Assembly (NCBI RefSeq): GCF_964340395.1
Contig: NC_135559.1
Coordinates: 15,653,563 to 15,717,562, forward strand
Direction: 5' to 3'
DNA: 64,000 bases
From: Glandiceps talaboti
Taxonomy: Eukaryota; Hemichordata; Enteropneusta; Spengelidae
The notes beneath the pieces were generated by a model. It saw only the letters and a list, made by a program, of their open reading frames with translations, was not told where the DNA came from and ran no database searches. Of this stretch, positions 34,501-47,591 are shown one piece after another; the first letter of the stretch is position 1, and every line of letters begins with the position of its first letter. A program made the position numbers and the translations under genes.

Positions 34501-37500
34501 TGGGATAGATGATCAGGGGTGTAATGATTTAGGTTGGGTATTTATGGAATAGATGATCAGGGATGTAATGATTTAGGTTGGGTAGCTATGGGGTAGATGC
34601 TCATGGATGTACGGGTTTAGTTTGGGTAGCTATTGGTTAGATGATGTGGTATGGTAGTGATTTAGGTTGGGTAGCTATGGGATAGATGATCAGGGATGTA
34701 ATGATTTAGGTTGGGTACCTATGGAATAGATAATCAGGGATGTAAGGATTTGGGTTGGGTAGATATGGGATAGATGATCAGGGGAGGTAATGATTTAGGT
34801 TGGGTAGCTATTGGATAGATGATCAGGGATGTAATGATTTAGGTTGGGCAGCTATGGGATAGAAGATCAGGGATGTAATGATTTAGGTTGCGTAGCAATG
34901 GGATAGATGATCAGGGATGTAATGATTTAGGTTGGGTAGCTATGGGATAGATGTTCAGGGGTGTAATAATTTAGGTTTGGTAGCTACGGGATAGATGATC
35001 AGGGATGTACGGGTTTAGGTTGGGTAGCTATGGGATAGATGATCAGGGTTGTAATGATTTAGGTTAGGTAGCTATGGGATAGATGATCAGGGATGTAATG
35101 ATTTAGGTTTGGTAGTTATGGAATAGATGCTCAGGGATATAATGATTTAGGTTGTGTAATAGATGATAAGGGATATAGTGACTTAGGTTGGGTAGCTATG
35201 GGATAGATGATCAGGGATGTAATGATTTAGGTTGGGTAGCTATGGGATAGATAATCAGAGATGTAATAATTTAGGTTCGGTAGCTATGGGATAGATGATG
35301 AGGGATGTAATGATTTAGGTTGGGTAGTTATGGGATAGATGATCAGGGATGTACGGATTTTAGGTTGGGTAGATATGGGATAGATGATCAGGGATGTAAT
35401 GATTTAGGTTAGTAGCTATGACATAGATGATGAGGGATGGAATGATTTAGGTTGGGTAGCTATGGGATAGGTGGTCATGGATTTAATGATTTAGGTTGGG
35501 TAGGTATGGGATAGACGATCAGGGATGTAATGATTTAGGTTGGGTAGTTATGGAATAGATGCTCAGGGATGTAATGATTTAGGTTGGGTAGCTACGGGAT
35601 AGATAATCAGGGACGTAGTGATTTAGGATGTGTAGCTATGGGATAGATGATCAGGGGTGTAATGATTTAGGTTGGGTAGTTATGGAATAGATGATCAGGG
35701 ATGTAATGATTTAGGTTGGGTAGCTATGGAGTAGATGATCAGGGATGTACGGGTTTTTAGTTTCGGTAGCTATGGGATAGATGATGTGGTATGTAGTGAT
35801 TTAGGTTGGGTAGCTATGGGATAGATGATCAGGGATGTAATGATTTAGGTTGGGTAGCTATGGAATAGATGATCAGGGGATGTAATGATTTAGGTTGGGT
35901 AGCTATGGGATAGATGATCAGGGATGTAATGATTTAGGTTAGGTAGTTATGGGATAGATGATCAGGGATGTAATGATTTAGGTTGGGTAGTTATGGGATA
36001 GATGATCAGGGGTGTAATGGTTTAGGTTGGGTAGTTATGGGATAGATGATCAGGGGTGTAATGATTTTGGTTGGGTAGCTATGGGATAGATGATCAGGGG
36101 TGTAATGATTTAGGTTGGATAGTTATGGGATAAATGATCAGGGGTGTAATGATTTAGGTTGGGTAGTTATGGGAAAGATGATGAGGGATGTAATGATTTA
36201 GGTTGGGTAGTTATGGGATAGATGATTGGGGGTGTAATGATTTTGGTTGGGTAGCTATGGGATAGATGATCAGGGATTTACGGATTTAGGTTGGGTAGCT
36301 ATGGGATCGATGATCAGGGATGTAATGATTTAAGTTGGGTAGTTATGGCATAGATGCTCAGGGATGTAATGATATTGGTTGTGTAGCTATGGGATAGACG
36401 ATCAGGGATGTAGTGATTTAGGTTGGGTTAGCTATGGGATAGATGATCTGGTATGTAGTGATTTAGGTTGGGTAGCTATGGGATAGATGATCAGGGATGT
36501 AATGATTTAGGTTGGGTAGCTATGGAATAGATAATCAGGGATGTAAGGATTTGGGTTGGGTAGATATGGGATAGATGATCTGGGATGTAAGGATTTAGGT
36601 TGGGTAGTTATGGGAAAGATGATCAGGGATGTAATGATTTAGGTTAGGTAGTTATGGGATAGATTATCAGGGGTGTAATGATTTAGGTTGGGTAGTTATG
36701 GGATAGATGATCAGAGGTGTAATGATTTAGGTTGGGTAGCTATGGGATAGATGATCAGGGATTTACTGATTTAGGTTGGGTAGCTATGGGATAGATGATC
36801 AGGGATGTAATGATTTAGGTTGGGTAGTTATGGAATAGATGCTCAGGGATGTAATGATTTAGGTTGTGTAGCTATGGGATAGACGATCAGGGATGTAGTG
36901 ATTTAGGTTGGGTAGCTACTTGATAGATGATCAGGGACGTAGTGATTTAGGTTGTGTAGCTATGGGATAGATGATCAGGGGTGTAATGATTTAGGTTGGG
37001 TATTTATGGAATAGATGATCAGGGATGTAATGATTTAGGTTGGGTACCTATGAGGTAGATGATCAGGGATGTACGGGTTTAGTTTGGGTAGTTATTGGTT
37101 AGATGATGTGGTATGTAGTGATTTAGGTTGGGTAGCTATGGGACAGATGATCAGGGATGTAATGATTTAGGTTGGGTACCTATGGAATAGATAATCAGGG
37201 ATGTAAGGATTTGGGTTGGGTAGATATGGGATAGATGATCAGGGGAGGTAATGATTTAGGTTGGGTAACTATGGGATAGATGATCAGTGATGTAATGATT
37301 TAGGTTCGGCAGCTATGGGATAGAAGATCAGGGATGTAATGATTTAGGTTGCGTAGCAATGGGATAGATGATCAGGGATGTAATGATTTAGGTTGGGTAG
37401 CTATGGGATAGATGTTCAGGGGTGTAATAATTTAGGTTTGGTAGCTATGGGATAGATGATCAGGGATGTACGGGTTTAGGTTGGGTAGCTATGGGATAGA

Positions 37501-40500
37501 TGATCAGGGTTGTAATGATTTATGTTAGGTAGGTTTGGGATAGATGATCAGGGATGTAATGATTTAGGTTTGGTAGTTATGGAATAGATGCTCAGGGATG
37601 TAATGATTTAGGTTGTGTAATAGATGATAAGGGATATAGTGACTTAGGTTGGGTAGTTATGGGATAGATGATCAGGGATGTAATTATTTAGGTTGGGTAG
37701 CTATGGGATAGATAATCAGAGATGTAATAATTTAGGTTGGGTGGCTATGGGATAGATGATGAGGGATGTAATGATTTAGTTTGGGTAGTTATGGGATAGA
37801 TGATGAGGGACGTAATGATAATTAGGTTGGGTAGATATGGGATAGATGATCAGGGATGTAATGATTTAGGTTAGTAGCTATGACATAGATGATGAGGGAT
37901 GGAAAGATTTAGGTTGGGTAGCTATGGGATAGGTGGTCATGGATTTAATGATTTAGGTTGGGTAGGTATGGGATTGACGATCAGGGATGTAATGATTTAG
38001 GTTGGGTAGTTATGGAATAGATGCTCAGGGATGTAATGATTTAGGTTGGGTAGCTATGGGATAGACGATCAGGGATGTAGTGATTTAGGTTGGGTACCTA
38101 CGGGATAGATAATCAGGGACGTAGTGATTTAGGATGTGTAGCTATGGGATAGATGATCAGGGGTGTAATGATTTAGGTTGGGTAGTTATGGAATAGATGA
38201 TCAGGGATGTAATGATTTAGGTTCGGTAGCTATGGGGTAGATGATCAGGGATGTACGGGCTTTGGTTGGGTAGCTTTGGGATAGATGATGTGGTATGTAG
38301 TGATTTAGGTTGGGTAGCTATGGGATAGATGATCAGGGGTGTAATGATTTAGGTTGGGTAGTTATTGAATAGATGATCAGGGATGTAATGATTTAGGTTG
38401 GGTAGCTATGGGATAGATGATCAGGGATGTAGTGATTTAGGTTGAGTAGCTATGGGATAGATGATCAGGGATGTAGTGATTTAGGTTGGGTAGCTATGGG
38501 ATAGACGATCAGGGATGTAATGATTTAGGTTGGGTAGCTATGGGATAGATGATCAGGGATGTAGTGATTTAGGTTGGGTAGCTATGGGATAGATGATCTG
38601 GGATGTAATGATTTAGGTTGGGTAGCTATGGGATAGATGATCGATCAGGGATGTATTGACTTAGGTTGATAGCTATGGAATAGATAATCAGGGATGTAAG
38701 GATTTGGGTTGGGTAGATATGGGATAGATGATCAGGGATGTAATGATTTAGGTTGGGTAGCTATGGGATAGATGATCAGGGATGTAAGGATTTAGGTTGG
38801 GTAGTTATGGGATAGATGATCAGGGATGTAATGATTTGGGTTGGGTAGTTATGGGAAAGATGATCAGGGGTGTAATGATTTAGGTTGGGTAGTTATGGGA
38901 TAGATTATTAGGGGTGTAATGATTTAGGTTGGGTAGCTATCGGATAGATGATCAGGGATTTACGGATTTAAGTTGGGTAGTTATGGAATAGATGCTCAGG
39001 GATGTAATGATTTAGGTTGTGAAGCTATGGGATAGACGATCAAGGATGTAGTGATTTAGGTTGGGTAGCTACGGGATAAATGATCAGGGACGTAGTGATT
39101 TAGGTTGTGTGGCTATGGGATAGATGATCAGGGGTGTAATGATTTAGGTTGGGTAGTTATGGAATAGATGATCAGGGATGTAATGATTTAGGTTGGGTAG
39201 CTATGGAGTAGATGATCAGGGATGTACGGGTTTAGTTTCGGTAGCTATGGGATAGATGATGTGGTATGTAGTGATTTAGGTTGGGTAGCTATGGGATAGA
39301 TGATCAGGGATGTAATGATTTAGGTTGGGTAGCTATGGAATAGATGATCAGGGGATGTAATGATTTAGGTTGGGTAGCTATGGGATAGATGATCAGGGAT
39401 GTAATGATTTAGGTTAGGTAGTTATGGGATAGATGATCAGGGATGTAATGATTTAGGTTGGGTAGTTATGGGATAGATGATCAGGGGTGTAATGGTTTAG
39501 GTTGGGTAGTTATGGGATAGATGATCAGGGGTGTAATGGTTTTGGTTGGGTAGCTATGGGATAGATGATCAGGGGTGTAATGATTTAGGTTGGATAGTTA
39601 TGGGATAAATGATCAGGGGTGTAATGATTTAGGTTGGGTAGTTATGGGAAAGATGATGAGGGATGTAATGATTTAGGTTGGGTAGTTATGAGATAGATGA
39701 TTAGGGGTGTAATGATTTTGGTTGGGTAGCTATGGGATAGATGATCAGGGATTTACGTATTTAGGTTGGGTAGCTATGGGATAGATGATCAGGGATGAAA
39801 GGATTTAAGTTGGGTAGTTATGGAATAGATGCTCAGGGATGTAATGATATTGGTTGTGTAGCTATGGGATAGACGATCAGGGATGTAGTGATTTAGGTTG
39901 GGTAGCTACTGGATAGATGATCAGGGATGTAGTTATTTAGGTTGGGTAGCTATGGGATAGATGATCAGGGGTGTAATGATTTAGGTTGGGTAGTTATGGA
40001 ATAGATTATCAGGGATGTAATGATTTAGGTTTGGCAGCTATGGGGTAGATGATCAGGGATGTAAGAATTTGGGTTGGGTAGATATGGGATAGATGATCAG
40101 GGATGTAATGATTTAGGTTGGTAGCTATGGCATAGAGGATGAGGGATGCAATGATTTAGGTTGGGTAGCTATGGGATAGGTGGTCATGGATTTAATAATT
40201 TATGTTCGGTAGGTATGGGATAGACGATCAGGGATGTAATGATTTAGGTTGGGTTAGTTATGGAATAGATGCTCAGGGATGCAATGCTTTAGGTTGTGTA
40301 GCTATGGGATAGACGATCAGGGATGTAGTGATTTAGGTTCAGTACCTATGGGATAGATGATCAGGGACGTAGTGATTTAGGTTGGGTAGCTATGGGATAG
40401 ATGATCAGGGGTGTAATGATTAAGGTTGGGTAGCTATGGGATAGATGATTAGGGGTGGAATGATTTAGGTTGGGTAGGTATGGCATAGACGATCAGGGAT

Positions 40501-43500
40501 GTAGTGATTTAGGTTGGGTAGCTATGGAATAGATGATCAGGGACGTAGTGATTTAGGTTGGGTAGCTATGGGATAGATGATCAGGGGTGTAATTATTTAG
40601 GTTGGGTAGTTATTGAATAGATGATCAGGGATGTAATGATTTAGGTTGGGTAGCTATGGGATAGATGATCAGGGATGTAGTGATTTAGGTTGAGTAGCTA
40701 TGGGATAGATGATCAGGGATGTAGTGATTTAGGTTGGGTAGTTATGGGGTAGATGATCAGGGGTGTAATGATTTAGGTTGGGTACTTATGGGATAGATGA
40801 TCAGTGGTGTAATGATTTAGGTTGGGTAGCTATGGGATAGACGATCAGGGATGTAGTGATTTAGGTTGGGTAGCTACGGGATAGATGATCAGGGACGTAG
40901 TGATTTAGGTTGTGTAGCTATGGGATAGATGATCAGGGGTGTAATTATTTAGGTTGGGTAGCTATGGAGTAGATGATCAGGGATGTACGGGTTTAGTTTG
41001 GGTAGCTATGGGATAGATGATGTGGGATGTAGTGATTTAGGTTGGGTAGGTATGGGATAGACGATCAGGAATGTAGTGATTTAGGTTGGGTAGCTATTGG
41101 ATAGACGATCAGGGATGTAATGATTTAGGTTGGGTAGCTTTGGGATAGATGATCAGGGATGTAAAGATTTAGGTTGGGTAGTTATGGGATAGATGATCAG
41201 GGATGTAATGATTTGGGTTGGGTAGTTATTGGAAAGATGATCAGGGGTGTAATGATTTAGGTTGGGTAGCTATCGGATAGATGATCAGGGATTTACGGAT
41301 TTAAGTTGGGTAGCTATGGGATAGATGATTAGGGGTGGAATGATTTAGGTTGGGTAGGTATGGGCTAGACGATCAGGGATGTAGTGATTTAGATTGGGTA
41401 GCTATGGAATAGATGATCAGGGACGTAGTGATTTAGGTTGGGTAGGTATAGGATAGATGATCAGGGATGTAGTGATTTAGGTTGGGTAGTTATGGGGTAG
41501 ATGATCAGGGGTGTAATGATTTAGGTTGGGTAGTTATGGGATAGATGATCAGGGGTGTAACGATTTAGGTTGGGTAGCTATGGGATAGACGATCAGGGAT
41601 GTAGTGATTTAGGTTGGGTAGCTACGGGATAGATGATCAGGGACGTAGTGATTTAGGTTGTGTAGCTATGGGATAGATGATCAGGGGTGTAATGATTTAG
41701 GTTGGGTAGCTATGGAGTAGATGATCAGGGATGTACGGGTTTAGTTTGGGTAGCTATGGGATAGATGATGTGGGATGTAGTGATTTAGGTTGGGTAGCTA
41801 TGGGATAGACGATCAGGGATGTAATGATTTAGGTTGGGTAGCTATTGCATAGATGATCAGGGATGTAGTGATTTAGGTTGGGTAGCTATGGGATCGATGA
41901 TCTGCGATGTAATGATTTAGGTTGGGTAGCTATGGGATAGATGATCAGGGATGTATTGATTTAGGTTGATAGCTATGGAATAGATAATCAGGGATGTAAG
42001 GATTTGGGTTGGGTAGATATGGGATAGATGATCAGGGATGTAATGATTTAGGTTGGGTAGCTATGGGATAGATGATCAGGGATGTAAGGATTTAGGTTGG
42101 GTAGTTATGGGATAGATGATCAGGGATGTAATGATTTAGGTTGGGTAGTTATGGGGTAGATGATCAGGGGTGTAATGATTTAGGTTGGGTAGTTATGGGA
42201 TAGATGATCAGGGGTGTAATGATTTAGGTTGGGTAGCTATCGGATAGATGATCAGGGATTTACGGATTTAAGTTGGGTAGCTATGGGATAGATGATTAGG
42301 GGTGGAATGATTTAGGTTGGGTAGGTATGGGATAGACGATCAGGGATGTAGTGATTTAGGTTGGGTAGCTATGGAATAGATGATCAGGGACGTAGTGATT
42401 TAGGTTGGGTAGGTATAGGATAGATGATCAGGGGTGTAATGATTTAGGTTGGGTAGTTATTGAATAGATGATCAGGGATGTAATGATTTAGGTTGGGTAG
42501 CTATGGGATAGATGATCAGGGATGTAGTGATTTAGGTTGGGTAGCTATTGGATAGACGATCAGGGATGTAATGATTTAGGTTGGGTAGCTTTGGGATAGA
42601 TGATCAGGGATGTAGTGATTTAGGTTGGGTAGCTATGGGATAGATGATCTGGGATGTAAGGATTTAGGTTGGGTAGTTATGGGATAGATGATCAGAGATG
42701 TAATGATTTGGGTTGGTTAGTTATGGGAAAGATGATCAGGGATGTAATGATTTAGGTTGGGTAGTTATGGGGTAGATGATCAGGGGTGTAATGATTTAGG
42801 TTTGGTAGTTATGGGATAGATGATCAGGGGTGTAATGATTTAGGTTGGGTAGCTATCGGATAGATGATCAGGGATTTACGGATTTAAGTTGGGTAGCTAC
42901 GGGATAGATGATCAGGGACGTAGTGATTTAGGTTGTGTAGCTATGGGATAGATGATCAGGGGTGTAGTGATTTAGGTTGGGTAGTTATGGGGTAGATGAT
43001 CAGGGGTGTAATGATTTAGGTTTGGTAGTTATGGGATAGATGATCAGGGGTGTAATGATTTAGGTTGGGTAGCTATCGGATAGATGATCAGGGATTTACG
43101 GATTTAAGTTGGGTAGCTACGGGATAGATGATCAGGGACGTAGTGATTTAGGTTGTGTAGATATGGGATAGATGATCAGGCGTGTAGTGATTTAGGTTGG
43201 GTAGCTACGGGATAGATGATCAGGGACGTAATAATTTAGGTTGTGTAGTTATGTAATAGATGATCAGGGATGTAATGATTTAGGTTGGGTAGCTATGGAG
43301 TAGATGATCAGGGATGTACGGGTTTAGTTTGGGTAGCTATGGGATAGATGATGTGGTATGTAGTGATTTAGGTTGGGTTTCTATGGGATAGATGATCAGG
43401 GATGTAATGATTTAGGTTGGGTAGCTATGGAATAGATGATCAGGGGATGTAATGATTTAGGTTGGGTAGCTATGGGATAGATGATCAGGGATGTAATGAT

Positions 43501-44139
43501 TTAGGTTGGGTAGTTATGGGATAGATGATCAGGGGTGTAGTGATTTAGGTTGGGTAGTTTTGGGATAGATGATCAGCTGTGGAATGATTTAGGTTGGGTA
43601 GCTATTGGATAGACGATCAAGGATGTAGTGATTTAGGTTGGGTAGCTATGGGATAGATGATCAGGGACGTAGTGATGTAGGTTGGGTAGCTATGGGATAG
43701 ATGATCAGGGGTGTAATGATTTAGGTTGGGTAGTTATTGAATAGATGATCAGGGATGTAATGATTTAGGTTGGGTAGCTATGGGATAGATGATCAGGAAT
43801 TTACGGATTTAGGTTGGGTAGCTATGGGATAGATGATCTGGTATGTAGTGATTTAGGTTGGGTAGCTATGGGATAGATGATCAGGGATGTAATGATTTAG
43901 GTTGGGTAGCTATGGAATAGGTAATCAGGGATGTAAGGATTTAGGTTGGGTAGATATGGGATAGATGATCAGGGATGTAATGATTTAGGTTGGGTAGATA
44001 TGGGATAGATAATCAGGGATGTAATGATTTAGGTTGGGTAGATATGGGATAGATGATCAGGGATGTAATGATTTAGGTTGGGTAGTTATGGGAAAGATGA
44101 TCAGGGATGTAATAATTTAGGTTGGGTAGTTATGGGATA

Positions 44140-44851
44140 GATGATCAGGGGTGTAATGATTTAGGTTGGGTAGCTACGGGATAGATGATCAGGGGTGTAA
44201 TAATTTAGGTTTGGTAGCTACGGGATAGATGATCAGGGTTGTAATGATTTAGGTTAGGTGGCTATGGGATAGATGATGAGGGATGTAATGATTTAGGTTG
44301 GGTAGTTATGGAATAGATGCTCAGGGATGTAATGATTTAGGTTGTGTAATAGATGATAAGGGATATAGTGACTTAGGTTGTGTAGCTATGGGATAGATGA
44401 TCAGGGGTGTAATGATTTAGGTTGGGTAGCTATGGGATCGATGATCTGCGATGTAATGATTTAGGTTGGGTAGCTATGGGATAGATGATCAGGGATGTAT
44501 TGATTTAGGTTGACAGCTATGGAATAGATAATCAGGGATGTAAGGATTTGGGTTGGGTAGTTATGGGATAGATGATCAGGGGTGTAATGATTTAGGTTGG
44601 GTAGCTACGGGATAGATGATCAGGGGTGTAATAATTTAGGTTTGGTAGCTACGGGATAGATGATCAGGGTTGTAATGATTTAGGTTAGGTGGCTATGGGA
44701 TAGATGATGAGGGATGTAATGATTTAGGTTGGGTAGTTATGGAATAGATGCTCAGGGATGTAATGATTTAGGTTGTGTAATAGATGATAAGGGATATAGT
44801 GACTTAGGTTGTGTAGCTATGGGATAGATGATCAGGGGTGTAATGATTTAG
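44140..44851 (+). repeat. 431-bp repeated block containing the 36-bp short monomer
   Basis: TAGCTACGGG followed by the same set of variant monomers occurs at 44171 and 44602. Each copy includes a short GTGTAATAG monomer (about 44343 and 44774). Confidence 0.8.
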
Positions 44852-47591
44852 GTTGGGTAGCTATGGGATAGATGATGAGGGATGTAATGATTTAGGTTGG
44901 GTAGTTATGGGATAGATGATGAGGGACTTAATGATTTAGGTTGGGTAGATATGGGATAGATGATCAGGGATGTACGGATTTTAGGTTGGGTTTATATGGG
45001 ATAGATGATCAGCGATGTAATGATTTAGGTTGGTAGCTATGACATAGATGATGAGGGATGGAATGATTTAGGTTGGGTAGCTATGGGATAGGTGGTCATG
45101 GATTTAATGATTTAGGTTGGGTAGCTATGGGATAGATGATCAGGGATGTAAGGATTTAGGTTGGATAGTTATGGGATAGATGATCAGGGATGTAATGATT
45201 TGGGTTGGGTAGTTATGGGAAAGATGATCAGGGATGTAATGATTTAGGTTGGGTAGTTATGGGGTAGATGATCAGGGGTGTAATGATTTAGGTTGGGGAG
45301 TTATGGGATAGATGATCAGGGGTGTAATGATTTAGGTTGGGTAGCTATCGGATAGATGATCAGGGATTTACGGATTTAAGTTGGGTAGTTATGGAATAGA
45401 TGCTCAGGGATGTAATGATTTAGGTTGTGTAGCTATGGGATAGATGCTCAGGGATGTAATGATTTAGGTTGGGTAGCTGCGGGATAAATGATCAGGGACG
45501 TAGTGATTTAGGTTGTGTAGCTATGGGATAGATGATCAGAGGTGTAATGATTTAGGTTGGGTAGTTATGGAATAGATGATCAGGGATGTAATGATTTAGG
45601 TTGGGTAGCTATGGAGTAGATGATCTGGGATGTCCGGGTTTAGTTTCGGTAGCTATGGGATAGATGATGTGGTATGTAGTGATTTAGGTTGGGTAGCTAT
45701 GGGATAGATGATCAGGGATGTAATGATTTAGGTTGGGTAGCTATGGAATAAATGATCAGGGGATGTAATGATTTAGATTGGGTAGCTATGGGATAGATGA
45801 TCAGGGATGTTATGCTTTAGGTTAGGTAGTTATGGGATAGATGATCAGGGATGTAATGATTTAGGTTGGGTAGTTATGGGATAGATGATCAGGGGTGTAA
45901 TGGTTTAGGTTGGGTAGTTATGGGATAGATTATCAGGGGTGTAATGGTTTTGGTTGGGTAGCTATGGGATAGATGATCAGGGGTGTATGATTTAGGTTGG
46001 ATAGTTATGGGATAAATGATCAGGGGTGTAATGATTTAGGTTGGGTAGTTATGGGATAGATGATCAGGGATTTACGGATTTAGGCTGGGTAGATATGGGA
46101 TAGATGATCAGGGATGTAATGATTTAGGTTGGGTAGCTATGGGATAGTTGGTCATGGATTTAATGATTTAGGTTGGGTAGGTATAGGATAGACGATCAGG
46201 GATGTAATGATTTAGGTTGGGTTAGTTATGGAATAGATGCTCAGGGATGTAATGATTTAGGTTGTGTAGCTATGGGATAGACGATCAGGGATGTAGTGAT
46301 TTAGGTTCAGTAGCTATGGGATAGATGATCAGGGACGTAGTGATTTAGGTTGGGTAGCTATGGGATAGATGATCAGGGATGTAATGATTTAGGTTTGGTA
46401 GTTATGGAATAGATGCTCAGGGATGTAATGATTTAGGTTGTGTAATAGATGATAAGGGATATAGTGACTTAGGTTGGGTAGCTATGGGATAGATGATCAG
46501 GGATGTAATGATTTATGTTAGGTAGTTATGGGATAGATGATCAGGGATGTAATGATTTAGGTTGGGTAGTTATGGGATAGATGATCAGGGGTGTAATGGT
46601 TTAGGTTGGGCAGTTATGGGATAGATGATCAGGGGTGTAATGGTTTTGGTTGGGTAGCTATGGGATAGATGATCAGGGGTGTAATGATTTAGGTTGGATA
46701 GTTATGGGATAAATGATCAGGGGTGTAATGATTTAGGTTGGGTAGTTATGGGAAAGATGATGAGGGATGTAATGATTTAGGTTGGGTACTTATGGGATAG
46801 ATGATTAGGGGTGTAATGATTTTGGTTGGGTAGCTATGGGATAGATGATCAGGGATTTACGGATTTAGGTTGGGTAGCTATGGGATAGATGATCAGGGAT
46901 GTAATGATTTAAGTTGGGTAGTTATGGAATAGATGCTCAGGGATGTAATGATATTGGTTGTGTAGCTATGGGATAGACGATCAGGGATGTAGTGATTTAG
47001 GTTGGGTAGCTACGGGATAGATGATCATGCAGGGATGTAGTTATTTAGGTTGGGTAGCTATGGGATTGATGATCAGGGGTGTAATGATTTAGGTTGGGTA
47101 GCTATGGAGTAGATGATCAGGGATGTAAGAATTTGGGTTGGGTAGATATGGGATAGATGATCAGGGATGTAATGATTTAGGTTGGTAGCTATGGCATAGA
47201 GGATGAGGGATGCAATGATTTAGGTTGGGTAGCTATAGGATAGGTGGTCATGGATTTAATGATTTAGGTTGGGTAGGTATGGGATAGACGATCTGGGATG
47301 TAGTGATTTAGGTTCAGTAGCTATGGGATAGATGATCAGGGACGTAGTGATTTAGGTTGGGTAGCTATGGGATAGATGATCAGGGGTGTAATGATTAAGG
47401 TTGGGTAGCTGTGTGATAGATGATTAGGGGTGGAATGATTTAGGTTGGGTAGGTATGGCATAGACGATCAGGGATGTAGTGATTTTGGTTGGGTAGCTAT
47501 GGAATAGATGATCAGGGACGTAGTGATTTAGGTTGAGTAGCTATGGGATAGATGATCAGGGGTGTAATGATTTAGGTTGGGTAGTTATTGA

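Larger units (their letters stand above)
18201..39752 (+). repeat. near-identical large tandem duplication, ~11.1 kb and ~10.4 kb
   Basis: Copy 1 is about 18201-29337 and copy 2 about 29338-39752. Rare variants recur at an offset of 11137: GTGTAGCTATGGGATAGGTG at 18201/29338, GGGATAGATT at 20411/31548 and the 36-bp short monomer at 24017/35154. After copy 1's extra 707-bp duplication the offset is 10430 (GAAGCTATGG at 28591/39021; short monomer 27185/37615). The match ends near 29322/39752. I found one clear substitution (CAGGAATG near 22773 against CAGGGATG near 33910). A recent unequal exchange or an assembly duplication would both explain it. Confidence 0.9.
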
